A stretch of 11,180 nucleotides of DNA from Treponema sp. (GCA_009785045.1 WQXC01000052.1:1-11180); one strand, 5' to 3'; shown: positions 1-7,022, counted from the stretch's first letter. Numbers and translations: made by a program. Notes: generated from the sequence alone by a model not told the origin.

Positions 1-1185
1 ACAACCAACCCCGGGATATACCGAAGAAATAGGCGTGTTAAAAATATCAAAAAAGCCCTGTCCGTAAACTCCGACAAAAACATAAGTATCTTCAAAATAC
101 GACGGCGGCAATATGGGTTTTTCTCCTTTTGCAAATGCTTCGGCGCTTGATAAAACAGACATTGCCTTAACTGGATGATATCTTTCCAATTCACCGTGAT
201 ATCGAATTAAAGCTTTGCCGTTTTTATCGACAGGTATGGAAATTTCTTCCCATTCAATTGTTTGTTTTTTTTCATCATAAAAAATAAGCGGACTTTTTCC
301 GGAAACCAAAAACGAAGCAGCGGAAAGCCCGGGTACTGCTTTGCCGTCAAATAATGTAAATGGTCTTAAGCGGCGGATAACTCCGTCAGAATCATGTATA
401 CCTGTAACGCTTCCCAAAGCGCCTGCAGCTTCACTTAAACCTATAATGGGAAACAAACCTTTTTCATCCTCGCCGACACTGTAATTAAAAAGCGTATCGC
501 CAAAGTTTTCGGTTACAAACAAAGGACTGTTTAATCCGCGCGGCCAGGTTTGTGTTTTTCCGGTCTGGCTGCTGAACATAACAGCCTGTATTACATTGCC
601 ATAATTTACTGACGCATTTATAAACGAAGCGTCATCTTCCCTTGAGCTTAAGCTAAGAAGGGCATCTATAGCATTTCTTCTGGCTAAAGAAGCTGCAGAT
701 CTCTCACGCGTACCTTCAGCGCGTTCTTCGTCGGTGCGCGGTTGTCTGACTAAACCGCTGGCTTGCTGTGATGCAGTTTCGGCTTCGGCTTCTTCCAAAG
801 TTCTGATTGCGCTGTCAATTATTTCATCCTGCCGTGAGTTTCTGTAAATAGACGGCTCAGAAAAGATAATATCAAACGCTACAGATTTTGCGCCGCTTAA
901 ATTCATATAATCGACAATCTCTGCATAAGCCTGCCGCGGCCAGGGCCATCCCCAATTTCGTTCCTGCTCTGCCCATTCAAGACTGGGATCGTCAAGCAGG
1001 ATTAAAATAATCTCATCGGAAGGACGGCTATAAATGGAATCCGCCCAAAACCTGACTCTCATATCGTAGGATTTGTTCTCTAAAAACTGAAAAACCCCAA
1101 GCAAATGCAAGCCTGTAATTGCCAAAAAAACCAAACCTGTTATGATTAAAGCGGTAAGTTTTTTTCCTATCTTCTTCTTAGCCAT
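1..1185 (-). CDS. CHASE2-domain transmembrane sensor protein, partial (C-terminus beyond left edge)
   Basis: Open over 395 codons from an ATG at 1185 to the window edge. Residues 9-31 form a hydrophobic N-terminal membrane helix, followed by a long extracytoplasmic region matching CHASE2: ENKSYDMRVRFW (36-47), DEIILILLDD (57-66), WGWPWPRQAYAEI (78-90), GAKSVAFDIIFSEP (98-111), DSDGVIRR (265-272), an 'IPVDKNGKALIRYHG' strand (317-331) and NTPISSVYPGVG (383-394), which is close to the domain's end. CHASE2 proteins normally continue with more membrane helices and a cytoplasmic output module, often a class III adenylate/guanylate cyclase and sometimes a kinase; that part is not visible, so the output is unknown. 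Residues 115-190 are a charged, Ala/Glu/Arg-rich insert. The start is supported by GGAGG at 1191-1195, five bases upstream. It is divergent from the protease gene. The CHASE2 call is confident; cyclase activity is only a guess. Confidence 0.85.
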   Translation of the reverse strand, partial: MAKKKIGKKLTALIITGLVFLAITGLHLLGVFQFLENKSYDMRVRFWADSIYSRPSDEIILILLDDPSLEWAEQERNWGWPWPRQAYAEIVDYMNLSGAKSVAFDIIFSEPSIYRNSRQDEIIDSAIRTLEEAEAETASQQASGLVRQPRTDEERAEGTRERSAASLARRNAIDALLSLSSREDDASFINASVNYGNVIQAVMFSSQTGKTQTWPRGLNSPLFVTENFGDTLFNYSVGEDEKGLFPIIGLSEAAGALGSVTGIHDSDGVIRRLRPFTLFDGKAVPGLSAASFLVSGKSPLIFYDEKKQTIEWEEISIPVDKNGKALIRYHGELERYHPVKAMSVLSSAEAFAKGEKPILPPSYFEDTYVFVGVYGQGFFDIFNTPISSVYPGVGC

Positions 1186-1190
1186 TTCTC

Positions 1191-1195
1191 CCTCC
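1191..1195 (-). promoter_or_regulatory. Strong ribosome binding site of the CHASE2 gene
   Basis: GGAGG on the minus strand, five bases before the ATG at 1185. It is the best Shine-Dalgarno match in the window and fixes the start of the partial CHASE2 gene. Confidence 0.75.
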
Positions 1196-1197
1196 GG

Positions 1198-1226
1198 TCG
1201 ACTAATGTCATTATTAGTACTATAAT
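1198..1226 (+). promoter_or_regulatory. Sigma70-type promoter of the ctp-rsmE-wecG-like run
   Basis: A consensus TATAAT at 1221-1226 lies 17 bp downstream of TCGACT (1198-1203, four of six matches to TTGACA). The 57-bp divergent gap between the CHASE2 and protease genes holds little else. AGGAG at 1233-1237 is the ribosome binding site for the ATG at 1243. The -10 lies in a palindrome, TATAATTATA (1221-1230), so the minus strand also reads TATAAT (1230-1225) and may serve the CHASE2 gene; its -35 would be the weak TTTATA at 1253-1248. Confidence 0.6.
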
Positions 1227-1242
1227 TATAGCAGGAGTTCAT

Positions 1243-2751
1243 ATGGATATAAAGTATAGAAAATCTACCCTTAAATGGGTGTGGATTACAGCAACTGTCG
1301 TTTTCTGTTTATTATTCACATTTGCACTTATTCCCGGAGCCGCTGCGCAGGGAAATCTTCAGTCATCTTCCGAAACAGGAAATACACAGGCTCAAGTACG
1401 AAACTATTCCAGTATAATGCAGAATATATTCGATTTTATAATTCGTAATTATGTAGAAGAAGTAGACCCAAGGGTGATTTTTGAAGGCGCAATGAATGGA
1501 ATGTTCGGCGCTCTGGAAGATCCGTATTCGTCTTTTTTAACAGAATCAGATTTAAAAGACCTGGGCGACACAACCCAGGGAAGTTTTGGCGGAGTTGGGC
1601 TTAATATTACAAAGGCGGTCTCTCCAAGGCCGGATGGAAAACCAATGTGGGTCGAAGTTGTCTCCCCAATCGAAGACACCCCGGGCTGGCGCGCAGGGAT
1701 TAATCCCGGCGACTTTATCATCGATATAAACGGAATACCGACAGAGACAATCTCGATGGACGAGGTTCTTGGAATGTTAAGGGGAACTCCGGGAGAAGAA
1801 GTCAAATTAATAATCAAACGCGGCGAAAGAATGGAGTTTCCTATAACAATAACCAGAGCCATTATTGAAGTCCCCACTGTAAAACATGCAATGATTGGCA
1901 ACACCGGCTACCTTAAGCTGATCACTTTTACTCCTATGACAGCAGACAGGGCAAGGGAAGCAATCGGCGAGTTCCGCGCAAACAACTACAAAAGCCTGAT
2001 ACTTGATTTACGAAACAACTACGGCGGACGCCTGGATTCGGCAGTAGAAATATCAAACCTTTTTCTTGATGGAGGGCTTGTTGTCCGCACCAGATCCAGA
2101 ATCCCGTCCGAAAACCGTGATTTTAACGCAAGGAGATCCTCGCTTGTTCCGGCAGATATTCCTGTCATTGTTCTGATAAATAGGGGTTCAGCCTCGGCTT
2201 CTGAAATTGTCGCAGGCGCGCTCAAAGATCGCGGCAGAGCATATTTGGTCGGAGAGAATACTTACGGCAAAGGTTCTGTGCAGCAAGTTTATCCGCTAAG
2301 CGGCACAGGTTTTAAAATAACAACAGCGCGTTACTTTACGCCAAGCGATGCAAATATCGATGAGGTTGGTATCCCGCCGGATCGCGAAATTAAATTCCCG
2401 GAATACACGGAATCAGACGCGGAAAAAATGAATGACCTTATAAACGCAAACAGGATTCCGGAATTTGCTGCGGAAAATCCTCAGGCAACACCAGCGCAGG
2501 TTGAAGCGTTTGCGCAAAGACTTGAACGGGAATACAGCCTTAATATGCCGCTGCTCAAGCGTCTTATCAGAAATGAATTAAACAGAACTTCATACGCTCC
2601 TGTTTATGATTTGGAATATGATATTCAACTGCAGGAAGCATTAAACATAATTCAAGGCGGCACTTACAACAACCTGATGCAGAATGTAAAAACACTCAAA
2701 GCGATTCAGGATGAAGATGAAATCGAAGAAAGCATGATTTTAGCTTCGTAA
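1243..2751 (+). CDS. ctpA: S41 family C-terminal processing peptidase (CtpA/Prc type)
   Basis: A periplasmic serine protease that trims or degrades proteins from their C-termini. Residues 11-36 are a membrane anchor or signal sequence (hydrophobic run followed by PGAAAQG). Residues about 55-105 form the helical N-terminal region ending in DPYSSFLT. A PDZ domain starts at SFGGVGLNI (114-122) and runs to about 205. The catalytic S41 core follows: GYLKLITFTP (222-231), LILDLRNNYGG (252-262), RGSASASEI (314-322) with the predicted nucleophile S318, and YGKGSVQQ (341-348) with the general base K343 and Q347. The S-to-K spacing of 25 equals that of E. coli Prc. After about residue 390 comes a helical tail. 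At 502 residues it falls in the usual CtpA size range. It is the first gene of a plus-strand run, with AGGAG at 1233-1237 and a promoter just upstream. The family call is secure; the physiological substrate is unknown. Confidence 0.93.
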   Translation: MDIKYRKSTLKWVWITATVVFCLLFTFALIPGAAAQGNLQSSSETGNTQAQVRNYSSIMQNIFDFIIRNYVEEVDPRVIFEGAMNGMFGALEDPYSSFLTESDLKDLGDTTQGSFGGVGLNITKAVSPRPDGKPMWVEVVSPIEDTPGWRAGINPGDFIIDINGIPTETISMDEVLGMLRGTPGEEVKLIIKRGERMEFPITITRAIIEVPTVKHAMIGNTGYLKLITFTPMTADRAREAIGEFRANNYKSLILDLRNNYGGRLDSAVEISNLFLDGGLVVRTRSRIPSENRDFNARRSSLVPADIPVIVLINRGSASASEIVAGALKDRGRAYLVGENTYGKGSVQQVYPLSGTGFKITTARYFTPSDANIDEVGIPPDREIKFPEYTESDAEKMNDLINANRIPEFAAENPQATPAQVEAFAQRLEREYSLNMPLLKRLIRNELNRTSYAPVYDLEYDIQLQEALNIIQGGTYNNLMQNVKTLKAIQDEDEIEESMILAS

Positions 2752-2753
2752 GG
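2750..2753 (+). promoter_or_regulatory. Ribosome binding site deciding the rsmE start
   Basis: AAGG overlaps the stop codon of the protease gene and lies five bases before a GTG at 2759. It favours 2759 over the in-frame GTG at 2753, which this motif would overlap. Confidence 0.4.
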
Positions 2754-2758
2754 TGCGT

Positions 2759-3580
2759 GTGAAACAGTTTATTCTGAGCAGGAAACCTGACAAGGACGGA
2801 ATCGTAAAACTTGAAGGCAGTGATTTCCGTTACCTTGTCCGCATCCGCCGTCTTGCCGCCGGAGATTCTTTTCTGGCGCTTTTGCCAGACGGCGAAGAAA
2901 CACAGGTAGAAGTATTAGCGATAAACGGCAGTATTCTCACTGGCAAATGCACTTTTCCCAAAAACCTCACACAGCGAACCGCAGGTTCGAAGGGCACAGA
3001 AAAAAAGTCAGTTGAGGAATTACCTAAAATCATTTTGTTCCAGGCAATGCCTAAAGGCGACAAAATGGATTTAATCGTACGGCAGGCAGCAGAAGGCGGT
3101 ATTACAGAAATTGTTCCATTTATATCTGAGCATTCAGTAGTAAAAACATTAAGCCCCGGAAAACAAAAATTTGCCCGCTGGGAAAAAATAATAAAAGAAG
3201 CAAGACAACAGAGCGGCTCCAGAACAGCAACTATTATTCATCAGCCTTTATCAATGAGTGATCTTATTAATTACTGGAGTACCCTTGGACAATCCGGCGC
3301 TCTGGGACTTTTATTTCATCATGAGGGACTTGAACAGGAAAGCCTTCACAGTTATCTTAATAGTAATCCCAAAGCTGTGGCATTGGCGGTAGGACCAGAG
3401 GGCGGGTTTTCCGGCAGGGAAATCTCACTCTTCCTGAAAAGCGGCTTTAAGCCTTTCAAAATTGGGGATACTGTTTTACGGACAGAAACAGCCGCACTTT
3501 ATTGCGCGGCGGCAATCAGAATTTTATTGTTGGAGAAAAATTCGTGGGAATTGAAACAAACGAAAAACCGCAGCGCGTAA
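2759..3580 (+). CDS. rsmE: 16S rRNA (uracil-1498-N3)-methyltransferase RsmE
   Basis: A SPOUT-class SAM-dependent enzyme that methylates N3 of U1498 (E. coli numbering) in 16S rRNA in the small ribosomal subunit. The N-terminal PUA-like domain (about 1-65) starts MKQFILSRK and includes FRYLVRIRRLAAGD. The SPOUT domain follows: ILFQAMPKGDKMDLIVRQA (about 92-110), EIVPFISEHSVV (117-128), the SAM-binding knot motif GPEGGFSGRE (212-221) and LRTETA (240-245). At 273 residues it is longer than E. coli RsmE (243). Part of the excess is a linker at about 66-88 with a low-complexity look, and part is a short charged tail. The chosen start is GTG at 2759, which gives the family-like N-terminus; an in-frame GTG at 2753 would add two residues. 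It follows the protease gene by seven bases and overlaps the next gene by 37 bp, so all three are probably co-transcribed. Confidence 0.92.
   Translation: MKQFILSRKPDKDGIVKLEGSDFRYLVRIRRLAAGDSFLALLPDGEETQVEVLAINGSILTGKCTFPKNLTQRTAGSKGTEKKSVEELPKIILFQAMPKGDKMDLIVRQAAEGGITEIVPFISEHSVVKTLSPGKQKFARWEKIIKEARQQSGSRTATIIHQPLSMSDLINYWSTLGQSGALGLLFHHEGLEQESLHSYLNSNPKAVALAVGPEGGFSGREISLFLKSGFKPFKIGDTVLRTETAALYCAAAIRILLLEKNSWELKQTKNRSA
2975..2989 (+). repeat. Perfect 6-bp inverted repeat inside rsmE
   Basis: CGAACC, loop GCA, then GGTTCG. It lies in the codons for the interdomain linker of RsmE, where a family-atypical insert occurs. It could be part of a small palindromic repeat inserted in frame, or chance. 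No second copy was seen in this window. Confidence 0.45.
3532..3535 (+). promoter_or_regulatory. Ribosome binding site deciding the wecG-like start
   Basis: GGAG within the 3' end of rsmE, eight bases before GTG 3544. It supports translation starting at 3544, inside the rsmE coding region, rather than at the in-frame TTG at 3502. Confidence 0.5.
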
Positions 3581-4299
3581 GCCTGTTAAAAGTTCCTGTT
3601 GATATTGTCGCACCCGATCAGCTAAGCGATGTAGTGTATGATCTGTTAAAACAAGATAAGGAACACAACATTGTGCTTCTTTCACTTTGGGATCTATTAC
3701 GCGCCAGAAGAAGCGGCGAATATCGCACATACGTTACAAGAGCTTCTATGGTTATTCCCATTTCCAAAAGTTTAATAGGCGGAATAAAGTTTTTAACCGG
3801 AAAAAAAGCATTCCGCTATATGCCGTTCGATTTTATTATCAGCATGCTTACCATCCTGGAAAACAGGGAATTCTCCTGCTACCTGCTTGGCGGCAGAAGA
3901 AAAGTGCTTTTAAAAACAGAGCAAAATTTACGTCAGACATTTCCGCGCCTGCGTATTGTAGGACGCTTCCCGGGTTATTTTAAAAAATACGAAGAGCCAA
4001 CCATAATCAAGGCAATAAAAAAATCATCGCCGTCGCTATTACTGGCCGGCAGAGGCATCCGCGGCAAAGAACGCTGGATTTCCAAAAATAACATTACCCT
4101 TGGAAACGGCATGAGACTGTGGTGCAGCGATATTTTTGACGTATTTGCCGAAAGAAAAAGACATCCTTCGCGGGCTGCGTTTAACAGCGGCCTTGAATGG
4201 ATCGGCTACTGTTTCCAAAATCCTTTTAAGTTCTTAAGAATCTTCCCGTTCATCGGCTACAATTTTCTGCTGTTGTTTTACAAGTTGTTTGTTAAGTAA
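3544..4299 (+). CDS. Divergent WecG/TagA/CpsF-family glycosyltransferase-like protein
   Basis: Related to the WecG/TagA/CpsF enzymes that transfer N-acetylmannosamine-type sugars to lipid-linked intermediates in envelope polymer synthesis. Of its 251 residues, the second half fits best: YLLGG (113-117), IVGRFPGYF (138-146), a 'SPSLLLAGRG' strand (162-171), RWI (177-179), and the C-terminal signature GLEWIGYCFQNPFKFLR (216-232), followed by a hydrophobic, basic tail (about 233-251) that could sit on the membrane. Family landmarks are degraded. The usual Pro-Asp-Gly with the proposed catalytic Asp reads IPIS (71-74), the conserved Asn/Thr region before it reads LSLWDLL, and the usual Pro-Lys-Gln-Glu reads RGKE. 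It may therefore be inactive, or act on a different substrate. The GTG start at 3544 overlaps rsmE by 37 bp. It ends four bases from the convergent secreted-protein gene. Confidence 0.7.
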   Translation: MGIETNEKPQRVSLLKVPVDIVAPDQLSDVVYDLLKQDKEHNIVLLSLWDLLRARRSGEYRTYVTRASMVIPISKSLIGGIKFLTGKKAFRYMPFDFIISMLTILENREFSCYLLGGRRKVLLKTEQNLRQTFPRLRIVGRFPGYFKKYEEPTIIKAIKKSSPSLLLAGRGIRGKERWISKNNITLGNGMRLWCSDIFDVFAERKRHPSRAAFNSGLEWIGYCFQNPFKFLRIFPFIGYNFLLLFYKLFVK

Positions 4300-4303
4300 A
4301 AGA

Positions 4304-5332
4304 TTATTGGTACATTATTATATACGGCCGCGGATTGAGGGCATAAACATCTTTTGGCGTCATAAGCGGATCGTCGTAACCTGCACCAGGTATTCCAAAA
4401 TTGTAAAATAATTTAAAAGCTTTAATCGGCATATTGGAAGCCAGCGCATTAAAGCCATAAGAATTGCGCTTCATTCCCGGTGAACCAAAACCATCGGCAC
4501 AGTGAATTAGTCTGACCATATCAAAATTGGTTCGTATCTCTGCCCTGTTCCTAATCATTATACCGTTAAACTGATGTATCACCAGCATGCGCTCTCCGGG
4601 AAGATTGTTCTCTACCAGATAATCTTCCATCACCTGCTGAGCGCGGTTAATCTCTTCGCCGGTAACATGGCCAATATAAACATTGGGTTGATTTGTCCGC
4701 CATTCGGGATCAAAAGCAAGATGTACATTCGGATAACGCAGATACGGAAACATTTTTTTAAGCGAATCTATCGGGTCAAAACGGCCTATCTGATGATCAA
4801 TAAAAATCAAAATATCGTTTTCCAATCCGTATTCAATATAGCGCATAAGAATATCATGCCTGATTATTCCAATTTCGCCGCGAGGCCAGACAGTACCATA
4901 AATTAAATAAAACGCTTTACGAACTTTTTTCCCGCCGCTGATTTCTTCGTATTCGGCGGCAAGAGCCGACAAAAGCCGGTCCAGCTCTTCGATTGAGTGG
5001 CGTCCTAAAATCCCCATATTCCGCGAACTTGGATGTCCGTAATAAACCAGAATATCGTTATTCAATAAAAAGGAAATTTGATTTTCTGCTGTTCGGTTAA
5101 ATTTTTCAACTTCTTCCTGTGTATTAACCCAATAAGGGCGGGAGCTTTCGGTTTTTTTCCAGGTGCTGACATTATCTGTAAAAAGCATATGCGGGAAAAT
5201 AGGCGCGCTTCTGGACATGATGTCGATATCCTGTGTTGATCCTTCACCTGACAGAGCATAAGCCTGGGAAAAAAAGCAAAATATCAACATTATTGCAATT
5301 TGAAAACGAAAAGGTTTCTTTATTATTAGCAT
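4304..5332 (-). CDS. Secreted protein of unknown function, probable beta/alpha-barrel
   Basis: Not recognised as a named family. A typical signal peptide (basic MLIIKKPFRF, hydrophobic 11-23, AYA at 24-26) predicts cleavage after residue 26 and export to the periplasm or beyond. The roughly 316-residue mature part shows regularly spaced beta-strands ending in polar or charged residues: ILVYYGHP (94-101), AFYLIYG (140-146), ILIFIDHQ (174-181), VHLAFDPEW (203-211), MLVIHQF (249-255), VRLIHCADGFG (273-283) and AFKLFYNFG (305-313). This resembles a TIM-barrel, as in glycoside hydrolases or deacetylase-like enzymes. D179, H180, D208, E210, H253 and D280 sit at strand ends and are candidate active-site residues; this is inference. 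It lies 54 bases downstream of the membrane-protein gene and is probably co-transcribed with it. No good Shine-Dalgarno sequence precedes the ATG. Confidence 0.75.
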   Translation of the reverse strand: MLIIKKPFRFQIAIMLIFCFFSQAYALSGEGSTQDIDIMSRSAPIFPHMLFTDNVSTWKKTESSRPYWVNTQEEVEKFNRTAENQISFLLNNDILVYYGHPSSRNMGILGRHSIEELDRLLSALAAEYEEISGGKKVRKAFYLIYGTVWPRGEIGIIRHDILMRYIEYGLENDILIFIDHQIGRFDPIDSLKKMFPYLRYPNVHLAFDPEWRTNQPNVYIGHVTGEEINRAQQVMEDYLVENNLPGERMLVIHQFNGIMIRNRAEIRTNFDMVRLIHCADGFGSPGMKRNSYGFNALASNMPIKAFKLFYNFGIPGAGYDDPLMTPKDVYALNPRPYIIMYQ

Positions 5333-5345
5333 GGTTATTAAATTT

Positions 5346-5359
5346 CGGCAAAAATGCCG
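5346..5359 (-). repeat. Small hairpin in the leader before the secreted-protein gene
   Basis: CGGCA, a four-base loop, then TGCCG: a perfect 5-bp stem. It lies between the stop of the membrane-protein gene and the ATG of the secreted-protein gene, 13 bases before that ATG on the minus strand. No T-run follows on either strand, so it is not a convincing intrinsic terminator. It could be an mRNA structure affecting the second gene, or chance. Confidence 0.3.
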
Positions 5360-5386
5360 GAATTCTTCAATCTATGTACTGCAGGT

Positions 5387-6241
5387 TTATAGCCAAAGAT
5401 GTATTTTATGCAATTTTGAACAGATAAAAACTGTGCCGATTGACAGAAGCGCTATCCCTGGAAGCGGTCCTATCCAGTTATCAGTATTTAAAAGAATATT
5501 TCTGCCCACCATAACAAGCAAAACTCCAATTGCTACATGAATATACTCTTTTGAACCTCTGGTTTTTGCCGCTATCAGAAAACTAATCATTGCGGTAAAA
5601 AAAGCGGCTAATTCAATTAAAGTAAACATCGATGAATAACCGTTTACGATGTTAAAACTGGTATCCCAGTTTAATACATCAATGGGAACACCTAATGTAA
5701 TAACAAGAGCCGCTAAAACCATTACAAAAATAACATTTCGCGTTTTTTGCACTTCCAGCCCGGCAGCGCATACACCAGCGGCAAACAGGGAAAAAACACT
5801 GAAGAATCTGGCAAAAAGCAAAAACCGCAGCGCAACCCGCATATAAAACGAAGAAAAATTAAAAATGGAATGTAAAGGTAATACAAGACGAATAGCCTCA
5901 AATGAAAAACAAATCGCAAAAATGGCAATATAAAATATTTCCGGGGCGGAAGTCCTCTCAAAGTAAGAGTGAATGAGCATAATTCCGACAAGCGAAAACA
6001 AAACCAATGCCGAAAGAGAGACATGAACAGCAAAATAATCATTTCCAATAAAAAGACCAGATAAAAACTGAAAAATACCGGTAGAACGCCGGAGTTCTTC
6101 CTCCATGCCGAAAAACATACCGCTGCCTGCCTCCTGATAGAGGGGTATCACAAGAAAAGAGGCGCCTAAAAGCAGCAGGGTACATACGGCACAAAAGGCA
6201 ATTCCGGCCCTAAAAAAGGTATTTCTTTCGGAAAGCGTCAT
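5387..6241 (-). CDS. Integral membrane protein with about eight helices, function unknown
   Basis: Not recognised. A 284-residue, very hydrophobic protein with predicted helices at about 13-35, 69-94, 101-124, 137-162, 170-190, 203-226, 232-251 and 258-280. The first helix is separated from the other seven by a 33-residue hydrophilic loop containing EEELRRS. An anchor, a loop and a block of seven helices is the general plan of bacterial 7TM receptor-like proteins (7TMR-DISM and relatives), but no large sensory domain and no cytoplasmic output domain are present, so this is only a resemblance. The chosen ATG at 6241 gives MTLSERN; an in-frame TTG at 6277 would add 12 residues including three consecutive cysteines, and has no ribosome binding site. 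The first gene of a probable two-gene minus-strand transcript with the secreted protein downstream. Confidence 0.75.
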   Translation of the reverse strand: MTLSERNTFFRAGIAFCAVCTLLLLGASFLVIPLYQEAGSGMFFGMEEELRRSTGIFQFLSGLFIGNDYFAVHVSLSALVLFSLVGIMLIHSYFERTSAPEIFYIAIFAICFSFEAIRLVLPLHSIFNFSSFYMRVALRFLLFARFFSVFSLFAAGVCAAGLEVQKTRNVIFVMVLAALVITLGVPIDVLNWDTSFNIVNGYSSMFTLIELAAFFTAMISFLIAAKTRGSKEYIHVAIGVLLVMVGRNILLNTDNWIGPLPGIALLSIGTVFICSKLHKIHLWL

Positions 6242-6320
6242 ATTTTTAACTCTACAGCAACATACTATTTTCCTCAAGACGAAAAAGGTAATACCGATAA
6301 TTAGAATTAAGGGGAACTCT

Positions 6321-7022
6321 ATGTTATTGAAAAAAACAATAATAATTATCTCGATTCTACTGTTAACATGCGTTTCCGCTCTGTGGGCGGGAGATTCCGC
6401 TGTTTTTGTCGATTTGGGCTTTTCTCAGGACGGCAGAACATTCATGTTTGGGCAATACGGGGTAATGTCTCCGTCCCTGCGTCCATGGGCTGATCTCTAT
6501 GTTGTCGATGTAGTAAGTAATACTTTTGTCCCAAATGGCAGGGTTTCCTTTACCCAGGATTCCCCTATAAGGGCAGGTCAGGACGGTTCGGGCATTTTCC
6601 ACCGGCTTGTTTCCAATAATTCAAGCCTTTCCAGCCGCCATGGTATAAATTTCCAGAATCAGGGGCTCCCATTATATATTTCCAGAGACGAAAACCCTCC
6701 TTCACGCGGGGAAAGAATAGAATTCCGTGATTTCCTTTCCGGAAAGTCATACAAAGCGCAGTTAGTCCCAACTATAAACGGCAGTGGTCAAAATGTAAGT
6801 TCCCGGTTTCATATTAACCTTGAAGTTACTTCTCCAAACGGTCAGTTCAGGACATATACTGTAGGTACCCCGAATTTTACCCGGCAGAGGATTGCCCAAT
6901 ACAACATTAAAAGAGTACTTATCGATGCAAACGGCGGATCAGTCATTTTTGTAATCGAAATGATGCGTGTTGCCGAAAACGGGTACGATATCCGGTACAT
7001 GGTGGAAGCTGTCAGGCTTTAA
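6321..7022 (+). CDS. Secreted DUF2259-like protein
   Basis: A 233-residue protein with a clear signal peptide: KK at 4-5, a hydrophobic stretch at 6-20, and likely cleavage after LWA (21-23). The mature N-terminus VFVDLGFSQDGRTFMFGQYG (28-47), followed by WADLYVVDVVSNTFVPNGR (56-74), matches the pattern I associate with DUF2259 'predicted secreted protein' (F-DLGFS-DGR-F-FGQYG, then A-L-VVDV--N-FV--G). The rest is beta-rich with several Asn/Ser-rich loops and a final strand pair (about 204-232). The molecular function of the family is not known to me. AAGGGGA at 6309-6315 is a good ribosome binding site, six bases from the ATG. A GATAAT at 6296-6301 could be a -10, but no convincing -35 was seen. 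Monocistronic: divergent from the membrane-protein gene, and its stop codon directly abuts that of the next gene on the opposite strand. Confidence 0.75.
   Translation: MLLKKTIIIISILLLTCVSALWAGDSAVFVDLGFSQDGRTFMFGQYGVMSPSLRPWADLYVVDVVSNTFVPNGRVSFTQDSPIRAGQDGSGIFHRLVSNNSSLSSRHGINFQNQGLPLYISRDENPPSRGERIEFRDFLSGKSYKAQLVPTINGSGQNVSSRFHINLEVTSPNGQFRTYTVGTPNFTRQRIAQYNIKRVLIDANGGSVIFVIEMMRVAENGYDIRYMVEAVRL

Noticed and set aside
1449..1904. Minus-strand 151-codon frame
   Set aside because: Antisense to the PDZ region of the protease, whose motifs are unambiguous; no independent signal.
2980..2995. tRNA T-arm-like GGTTCGAA in rsmE
   Set aside because: No acceptor, D or anticodon arms surround it, and it lies within an intact coding frame; treated as an inverted repeat only.
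3502..3543. TTG start giving a 14-residue longer wecG-like protein
   Set aside because: The added residues are encoded inside the conserved SPOUT region of rsmE, and no ribosome binding site precedes 3502; GTG 3544 has GGAG eight bases upstream.
5722..6048. Minus-strand 108-codon frame rich in Phe and Leu
   Set aside because: Alternate frame of the membrane-protein gene; its hydrophobicity merely reflects the T-rich codons of the real gene.
6242..6277. TTG start extending the membrane protein by 12 residues (with three consecutive cysteines)
   Set aside because: No ribosome binding site and a non-ATG start. The ATG at 6241 leads directly into a normal N-terminus before the first helix.
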